A DNA stretch of 64,000 nt, from NCBI RefSeq assembly GCF_000620785.1, contig NZ_JIAI01000016.1:62001-126000 (forward strand), given 5' to 3'. The notes below the pieces were generated by a model. The model had not been told where the DNA came from. It was given only the letters and a program-made list of their open reading frames with translations, and ran no database searches. Below are positions 58,912-64,000 of this stretch, one piece after another; the stretch's first letter is position 1, and the number at the start of each line of letters is the position of its first letter. The stretch comes from Actinospineispora acaciae DSM 45401. GTDB taxonomy: Bacteria > Actinomycetota > Actinomycetes > Mycobacteriales > Pseudonocardiaceae. Both the position numbers and the translations under genes were made by a program.

Positions 58912-59712
58912 TCAGAAAGCCGGCCACGGGATCGCGGGGCCGTAGCCGGACGGCTCCGGGAACCTCGGGCGCTCCAGCAGGCCGTCCACCCGGTGTGACA
59001 GCGCGCGCAGCTCCGCCCTGGTCAGGTGTGCGCCGAGCCGGGCGCACAGCCCGTTGTCCAGCTCGTGGCGCAGCGCCCGGACGGTGGCCAGTGGCTCGGA
59101 CGGCAACCGCTGCCCGACCCAGCCCCAGAGCACGGTCCGCAGCTTGTCCTCCTCGTGCAGGCAGATGCCGTGGTCCACCCCGTACACCCGGCCGTCCGTC
59201 CCGGACAGCACGTGCCCGGCCTTGCGGTCGGCGTTGTTGAGCAGCACGTCCAGCACCGCCATCCGCTGCAGCTCGGGGTGGTCGGCGTGCACCAGCAGCG
59301 CCGGGTCGCCCAGCGAGTCGCGGGCGCGCAGCACCGTCAGCCATCCGTCCGGCACCTCGCCGGGCGCGCACACGTCGACCAGGTCGGCGTCGTCGGTGTC
59401 GATCCAGAGCTGGACCATGCCCGGCCCGAACGGCCCCTCGCGCAGCACCGTCGGCGGGATCAGCGGCCCGGAGCCGCCGGCCGCCGCCTCCGCGATCAGG
59501 TAGCTGGCGTACTCCCGGTCGGCCAGCGTGCCGTCCGGGAAGTCCCACAGCGGCCGCTCGCCCCGCACCGGCTTGTACACGCAGCGGGCGCGCGCGCCGT
59601 CGCACTCGATCTCGCAGACCAGGGTGGCGTTCGACGCGTTCACGATGCGTCCGGTGACTTCCAGGCGCCCCGCGCTCAGTAGGCCCGGCACCGCCGGGTC
59701 AGATGGGTCCAT
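58912..59712 (-). CDS. SCO1664-family protein (PI3/4-kinase-like fold)
   Basis: The 266-residue protein shows ATLVCEIECDGARARCVYKPVRGERPLWDFPDG, a nucleotide-binding Lys region, MAVLDVLLNNADRKAGHVL (catalytic HxxN/NNADRK-type loop) and VYGVDHGICLHEEDKLRTVLWGW (metal-binding D-H-G). This is the actinobacterial SCO1664 family, related to phosphatidylinositol 3/4-kinases. Its substrate is unknown. It is the third gene of a conserved block with the DUF3090 and histidine-phosphatase genes. Confidence 0.88.
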   Translation of the reverse strand: MDPSDPAVPGLLSAGRLEVTGRIVNASNATLVCEIECDGARARCVYKPVRGERPLWDFPDGTLADREYASYLIAEAAAGGSGPLIPPTVLREGPFGPGMVQLWIDTDDADLVDVCAPGEVPDGWLTVLRARDSLGDPALLVHADHPELQRMAVLDVLLNNADRKAGHVLSGTDGRVYGVDHGICLHEEDKLRTVLWGWVGQRLPSEPLATVRALRHELDNGLCARLGAHLTRAELRALSHRVDGLLERPRFPEPSGYGPAIPWPAF

Positions 59713-59727
59713 CGGCGTGGCGAGCGC

Positions 59728-60303
59728 TCAGGAGTCCCCGACCACCGCGCGGCGGTGGTAACCGTTCTGCCTCGGGCAGATGTGACCCTGCGGGTCCAGC
59801 GGCTCCGCGCACAGCGGGCACGGCGGGCGGCCGGCGGAGATGACCCGCTCGGCCCGGGTGGCGAACGCCCTGGCCTGCACCGGCGAGAGGAACACCCGCA
59901 GCGCGTCCGGCCCCTCCTCGGTGTCGTCCAGCACGACCGACTCGTCGACCTCCTCCTCGGTGAACGCGAGCAGCTCGACCACTATCGAGCGAGAGTCGGC
60001 GTCCCACCCGAGGCCCATCGTGCCTACCCTGAACTCCTCCTCGAGCGGCACCGCGAGCGGGTCGGTGTCCACGGCGTCCTCGACGGCGTCCTCGCCGACC
60101 TCGGCACCGAACCGGCGGGAGATCTCCGCCAGCAACGCGCTGATCCGCTCCGCCAACACGGTGACCTGCTGCTTCTCCAACAGAACGCTCACCGTGCGGG
60201 CGTCCTCCACCGCCTGGAGGTAGAACGCGCGGTCGCCAGGCTCCCCGACCGTGCCGGCGATGAACCGGTCGGGTTGGCGGAATACATGAATGACACGTGG
60301 CAT
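59728..60303 (-). CDS. DUF3090-family protein with C-terminal zinc ribbon
   Basis: A 191-residue protein starts MPRVIHVFRQPDRFIAGTVG, then GDRAFYLQAVEDARTVSVLL, and ends in CPLCAEPLDPQGHICPRQNGYHRR, where CxxC and CPR plus His bind zinc. DUF3090 proteins always accompany the SCO1664 kinase-like gene and the MSMEG_4193-type phosphatase in actinomycetes. It is often placed among mycothiol-related clusters. Function unknown. It is 15 bp upstream of the SCO1664 gene. Confidence 0.9.
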   Translation of the reverse strand: MPRVIHVFRQPDRFIAGTVGEPGDRAFYLQAVEDARTVSVLLEKQQVTVLAERISALLAEISRRFGAEVGEDAVEDAVDTDPLAVPLEEEFRVGTMGLGWDADSRSIVVELLAFTEEEVDESVVLDDTEEGPDALRVFLSPVQARAFATRAERVISAGRPPCPLCAEPLDPQGHICPRQNGYHRRAVVGDS

Positions 60304-60397
60304 GACAACCCCGACAGTAGGCCACCGGTCGCGGTGAGGCACAACTGTGCCCAACCCGCTGGCCCGGTTGGGTGGGTCCGAGACCCGGTGCCCCGGA

Positions 60398-61102
60398 TCA
60401 GGATACGCCGGTGGATCCGCCGACCACGGCGTCGGAGGATCGCGCCGACTTGCGCCGGCCCCGCTTGGGCCGGGCCAGCAGCGCCGACACGTCGCCGCCC
60501 ATGTCGTTCATCCGGCCGACGAACGGGCGGGTATCGGTGTAGTGCACCACGCTGATCGAGCACGGATCGACCATGATCCGCTGGAACGTGTCCAGGTGCA
60601 TGCCCAGCGCGTCGGCCAGCACCGCCTTGATCACGTCGCCGTGGCTGCAGGCCAGCCACACCGCGTCCGGGCCGTGCTCGGCGGCCACCTTCGACTCGTG
60701 TCCCCGGATCGCGGCCACCGACCGGGCCTGCATCGCCGCCAGCCCCTCCCCGCCGGGGAACACCGCCGCCGACGGGTGCAGCTGGACGACCTTCCAGAGC
60801 TTCTCCTTGCCCAGCGCCTTGAGCTCGCGCCCTGTCCAGTCGCCGTAGTCGACCTCGGCCAGGTCGTCGTCCACCTCGGCGCTCAGCTCGCGCCCGGCCA
60901 GCAGCGGCTCCACCGTCTGCCGGCAGCGTCGCATCGGCGAGGTCACCACGGCGGCCAGCCGGACCGGCCGCAGCCGCTCGGCCACCGCCTGGGCCTGCTT
61001 CGTCCCGGTGTCGTCCAGCTCGACACCGGGTGTTCGGCCGGCCAGCACCCCGGACGTGTTCGCCGAGGAGCGGCCGTGCCGTAACAGGATCAGGGTCGTC
61101 AC
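60398..61102 (-). CDS. Histidine phosphatase-family protein (MSMEG_4193-like)
   Basis: The 234-residue enzyme begins with LILLRHGRSSANTSGVLAGR (RHG motif), has TSPMRRCRQTVEPLL, EVDYGDWTGRELKAL (catalytic Glu) and ACSHGDVIKAVLADA (second His). This is the MSMEG_4193 subfamily of phosphoglycerate-mutase-like phosphatases, which travels with DUF3090 and SCO1664 genes. Its substrate is unknown. The C-terminal tail is basic. It is 94 bp upstream of the DUF3090 gene and 11 bp after uppP. Confidence 0.9.
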   Translation of the reverse strand: MTTLILLRHGRSSANTSGVLAGRTPGVELDDTGTKQAQAVAERLRPVRLAAVVTSPMRRCRQTVEPLLAGRELSAEVDDDLAEVDYGDWTGRELKALGKEKLWKVVQLHPSAAVFPGGEGLAAMQARSVAAIRGHESKVAAEHGPDAVWLACSHGDVIKAVLADALGMHLDTFQRIMVDPCSISVVHYTDTRPFVGRMNDMGGDVSALLARPKRGRRKSARSSDAVVGGSTGVS

Positions 61103-61113
61103 GAACGCCCACG

Positions 61114-61941
61114 TTACGTCGAGGACATCAGTCCCGCGCCGAGAGCGACCATGATGGCCGCCCCGAGCACCACCCGATAGGGCACGAACGCGGTGATCCG
61201 GTTCGAGGAGACGAACCGCAGCAGCCAGGCCACCGAGGCGTACGCCACCACGAAGCTGACCACCGTGCCCACCACCGTCGGGAGCACCCCGATGCCCTTG
61301 CCCAGCGCTTCAGGGGCCTCCAGCACACCGGCCCCGACCAGCGCCGGGATGCCCAGGTAGAACGACAGCTTGGTGGCCGTCACCCGGTTCACCCCGCGCA
61401 GCAGCCCGGCGCTGATGGTCGCGCCCGACCTGGACACCCCCGGCACCAGCGCCACGCACTGCAGCAGCCCCACGATGAGCACGTCGGCCACGGTGAGGTC
61501 GCCCTCCGCCTTCTTCTGCGACGGGTTGCGCTCCGCCCACCACATCACCGCGCTCCACGCGATCAGCGCGCCGGCCACCACCCACAGGCTGCGCAGCGGC
61601 CCCTCGATCAGCGGCTTGGCCGCCAGGCCGACGATCCCGATCGGGATCGAGCCCATGATGATCAGCCACCCGAACCGGTACTCTTCGGCGTCCCTGGCCG
61701 ACGAGCTGACCAGCCCGTGCGCCCAGCCCTTGATGATCCGGCCCAGGTCCCTGGCGAAGTACACCAGCACCGCGAGGATCGCGCCGATCTGGATGACGGC
61801 CGTGTACGCGGTGACCGCCGGATCGTCCACCTGCAGGCCGAGCAGCTTCTCCGCGATGGTCAGGTGCCCCGTCGAGGACACCGGGAGGAACTCCGTGAGC
61901 CCCTCGACGATCCCGAGCACCACCGCCTGAATGAGATCCAC
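61114..61941 (-). CDS. uppP: Undecaprenyl-diphosphatase UppP (BacA)
   Basis: This 275-residue membrane enzyme has the catalytic GIVEGLTEFLPVSSTGHL and VALVPGVSRSGATIS motifs of UppP. It removes a phosphate from undecaprenyl diphosphate so that the lipid carrier can be recycled for peptidoglycan; high levels give bacitracin resistance. GTG 61941 with AGGGG upstream gives the usual length. It heads the block with the histidine phosphatase. Confidence 0.95.
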   Translation of the reverse strand: MDLIQAVVLGIVEGLTEFLPVSSTGHLTIAEKLLGLQVDDPAVTAYTAVIQIGAILAVLVYFARDLGRIIKGWAHGLVSSSARDAEEYRFGWLIIMGSIPIGIVGLAAKPLIEGPLRSLWVVAGALIAWSAVMWWAERNPSQKKAEGDLTVADVLIVGLLQCVALVPGVSRSGATISAGLLRGVNRVTATKLSFYLGIPALVGAGVLEAPEALGKGIGVLPTVVGTVVSFVVAYASVAWLLRFVSSNRITAFVPYRVVLGAAIMVALGAGLMSST

Positions 61942-62149
61942 AACGCCCCTGTCCGTACCGCGACGCGGCCGGTCCGCGTCCGGGCGACAGTAGCGCCTCG
62001 CCGCCGGTGCCCCCGCGTCCCGGGGATATAGCGCCGGTGCTCTCCCGGACCAACCATCTTCCCGCACCGGAGATGGCGCCCTATGGTGGGGCAACCACGC
62101 CACAGCGGGGTGGCGTGCGTTACAGAACGAGGCAGGGCGGAGGTGGCCG

Positions 62150-62389
62150 GTGGAGCGGAGGAGCGGCACTGGCACGATCGAAGGAGACGACGCCGACGGG
62201 GAGTGGGAGTACCGGCCGCTGCGGCTGCCGCCCGATGTCAACCGGGTGACCGCATCGGTCCGGTTGGCCATCCAGGCGGAGTTCGGCGGCTGGGAACTGT
62301 CCCGGGTCCGGCTCTACCCCGGCGGTGAACGGAAGGTGTGGCTGCGCCGGCGGCGCACGCAGCGCATGCTGCCGAACCTGAGCTACTAG
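62150..62389 (+). CDS. DUF5703-family small protein
   Basis: A 79-residue protein reads EWEYRPLRLPPDVNRVTASV, AIQAEFGGWELSRVRLYPGG and RKVWLRRRR. This is the DUF5703 family, conserved next to mycothiol or uppP regions in actinomycetes, of unknown function. GGAGG nine bases before GTG 62150 supports the start. It ends six bases before the convergent oxidoreductase gene. Confidence 0.85.
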   Translation: MERRSGTGTIEGDDADGEWEYRPLRLPPDVNRVTASVRLAIQAEFGGWELSRVRLYPGGERKVWLRRRRTQRMLPNLSY

Positions 62390-62395
62390 GGGCTA

Positions 62396-63376
62396 CTAGG
62401 GAATCAGCGCGACCTTGCCGACCGTGCCCCGGCCGGCCAGCCTGCGCAGCGCCTCCGGCGCCTCGGCGAGCGGCAACGCGGCGCCGACCAGCGGATCGAT
62501 CTTGTGCTGGTGCCACAGGTCGACCAGCGCGTCCTGCCACCTGGGGATGAGCTCCGGCGCCATCCGCTGGTAGTAACCCCAGTGCACGCCGACCACCGAG
62601 TAGTTCTTGATCAGCACGTGGTTGGTCGGGGCGTCCGCGAACCGGCCGGCCACGAACCCGATCACCAGGATCCGCCCCTCGAAGGCGACGACCTTGCGGG
62701 ACGCGTCGAACACGTCACCGCCGATCGGGTCGAAGATCACGTCCGCGCCCCGCCCGCCGGTGATCTCCTTGACCGTGCCGACCAGGTCCTCGCGCGAGTA
62801 GTCGATGACGTGGTCGGCCCCGAGCGCCTCGGCCACCCCGCACTTCTCCGGCCCGCCCGCGCTGGCGATCACCGTCGCGCCGGCCGCCTTGCCCAGCTGT
62901 ACCGCCGCGCTGCCCACCCCGCCGGCGGCGGCGTGCACCAGCAGCGTCTCCCCCGGCTGGATGCGGGCGCGGTGGTGCAGCGCGCAGTAGCCGGTCTGGT
63001 AGGTGACGAACATGCCGGCGGCCTGCGGCGCGCTCATGTTGTCCGGCCACTCCCAGGTCTGGCCGGCGTCCACCACGGCGAGCTCGGCGAAGCCACCGCC
63101 GCTGGCGCCGGGCTGGGCGATCACGCGCCGGCCCAGTTGTGGGCCGGCGCCGTCACCGGCGGCCACCACCTCGCCGGCCAGCTCCATGCCCGGCGTGAAC
63201 GGCAGCTCGGGCCGCTCCTGGTACCGGCCCTGGCAGACCAGGATGTCCGGGAAGTTACAAGCGGCCGCCTCCACCCGGACCAGCACCTGACCCGGGCCGG
63301 GCTCGGGGTCGGGCACGTCGACGAGCTTCAGGACGTCCTGAGGTTCGCCGATCTCCGAGACCTGCCACGCGAGCAT
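62396..63376 (-). CDS. NADPH:quinone oxidoreductase (zinc-independent MDR family)
   Basis: The 326-residue protein has a GroES-like N-terminal domain (ACNFPDILVCQGRYQ, the QOR signature, without the structural zinc cysteines) and a Rossmann domain with LLVHAAAGGVGSAAVQLGKAAGA. It probably reduces quinones or enoyl-thioesters with NADPH. ATG 63376 shares one base with the stop of the upstream SDR gene (TGATG), so the two oxidoreductases are co-translated. Confidence 0.88.
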   Translation of the reverse strand: MLAWQVSEIGEPQDVLKLVDVPDPEPGPGQVLVRVEAAACNFPDILVCQGRYQERPELPFTPGMELAGEVVAAGDGAGPQLGRRVIAQPGASGGGFAELAVVDAGQTWEWPDNMSAPQAAGMFVTYQTGYCALHHRARIQPGETLLVHAAAGGVGSAAVQLGKAAGATVIASAGGPEKCGVAEALGADHVIDYSREDLVGTVKEITGGRGADVIFDPIGGDVFDASRKVVAFEGRILVIGFVAGRFADAPTNHVLIKNYSVVGVHWGYYQRMAPELIPRWQDALVDLWHQHKIDPLVGAALPLAEAPEALRRLAGRGTVGKVALIP

Positions 63377-64000
63377 CAGACCCCCCGCGTCAGGGTCGGC
63401 GGCGGGGTGCTCCCGGCCGGGCCGGGGATGCCCCGGAACCCGTACGGCGCGGGTTCGCGCCCCGGCTGGACGAACCAGGCCTCCCCGGACGTGCCCCGGT
63501 CCAGGATCGCCAATACCGCGTCCGCCACGTCCTCGGCGGTCAGCAGCGGGAACCCGGCCCCGGTGAACTGGTCGCGCTGCTCGGCGATCAACGGGGTGTC
63601 CGCGAACCCGGGGCAGACCGCGCACATCCGGATGCCGTCGGCTCTCAGGGCCAGGCCGGCGGACCGCGCGTAGCCCACCACCGCGTGCTTGGTCATGGTG
63701 TAGAGCGGGTCGTTCGGCATCGGCGTGAGGCCGGCCAGCGAGGCGGTCGCCACGATCGCGCCGCCGCCCGCCCTGCGCAGCGCGGGCGTGGCCGCGCAGG
63801 TCCCGAACACCACGTGGTCCAGGTTCACCCCGACGATCCGCCGGTAGTCCGCGAGGTCCAGCTCCGCGACGCCGGGCTGGCGGGCCGTGGTGCCCGCGTT
63901 CAGGAACACCACGTCGAGCCGCCCGAACTCCCGCTCCGCCTCCGCGACCAGCCTCGGCATGACCTCCGGGTCGGACACGTCGCCCGGCAGGGCCAGGCCG
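63376..64000 (-). CDS. Short-chain dehydrogenase/reductase, N-terminus beyond the window
   Basis: About 208 C-terminal residues are present. They include LDVVFLNAGTT (NNAG-like), IVATASLAGLTPMPNDPLYTMTKHAVVGYARS with the catalytic Ser and Y-x3-K, and RMCAVCPGFADTPL. The N-terminal NAD(P)-binding glycine motif lies past position 64000. It acts upstream of, and is coupled to, the quinone oxidoreductase. The substrate is unknown. Confidence 0.87.
   Translation of the reverse strand, partial: GLALPGDVSDPEVMPRLVAEAEREFGRLDVVFLNAGTTARQPGVAELDLADYRRIVGVNLDHVVFGTCAATPALRRAGGGAIVATASLAGLTPMPNDPLYTMTKHAVVGYARSAGLALRADGIRMCAVCPGFADTPLIAEQRDQFTGAGFPLLTAEDVADAVLAILDRGTSGEAWFVQPGREPAPYGFRGIPGPAGSTPPPTLTRGV

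Noticed and set aside
1..64000. Insertion sequences, integrase, prophage or attachment sites
   Set aside because: No transposase, integrase or phage structural motif was found on either strand, despite the accessory content at 46-59 kb.

Overview
The window is a high-GC actinomycete chromosome segment. A Pup-proteasome cluster, a Tat operon, mycothiol ligase MshC, many GTG starts, 4-nt ATGA/GTGA gene overlaps and apparently leaderless promoters all point to Actinomycetia. The gene set resembles Pseudonocardiales-type soil actinomycetes, but no rRNA or species marker is present, so the genus is not assigned. No tRNA, rRNA, CRISPR array, transposase or prophage gene was seen.

Layout. 0-15 kb is mostly species-variable: a truncated gluconokinase, ArsR regulator, DMT transporter with an MGDG-synthase-like glycosyltransferase, a BlaI/M56 pair, a shortened phytanoyl-CoA dioxygenase divergent from a class III cyclase, an M24 peptidase divergent from a LysRS-MprF fusion, an NB-ARC/TPR protein, NUDIX, and a 5'-3' exonuclease. 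15-38 kb is the conserved protein-quality and DNA-damage block: helY, tatC, tatA, pafC, pafB, pafA, prcA, prcB, pup, dop, arc/mpa, trmI, a RecB-like exonuclease, hisG and hisE. It is interrupted by a PAP2-lipid kinase fusion, a MarR/YceI pair, a VOC protein and a large zinc-finger/membrane/Gly-Ser-Lys-rich protein. 38-46 kb holds metH, PAC2, soxR with its box and target reductase, and mshC. From memory, this backbone follows the M. tuberculosis Rv2090-Rv2136c order.

46.0-58.9 kb looks like an accessory insertion between mshC and the SCO1664/DUF3090/histidine-phosphatase/uppP block, which are near neighbours in mycobacteria. It carries a secreted cyclohexadienyl-dehydratase-like lipoprotein, an alpha/beta hydrolase, a Sul-type dihydropteroate synthase, a translationally coupled transporter-sigma-alkyltransferase operon, a LysR regulator, and a MoxR/VWA pair. 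The most interesting element there is a two-gene NLR-like module: a membrane NACHT NTPase with an N-terminal RHIM-like amyloid signalling motif, and a 109-residue Bell-like protein carrying the matching motif at its C-terminus. The distant NB-ARC/TPR protein at 10.2-12.6 kb carries a third copy of the motif.

Functional links. PafB and PafC are expected to activate DNA-damage genes, and the RecB-like exonuclease has a near-consensus PafBC-type (RecA-NDp) promoter. SoxR and its flavin reductase share a region with a perfect SoxR box. The Pup ligase, depupylase, Pup, ATPase and 20S subunits form a complete pupylation-degradation pathway. Several convergent gene ends are separated by long perfect hairpins that look like bidirectional terminators.
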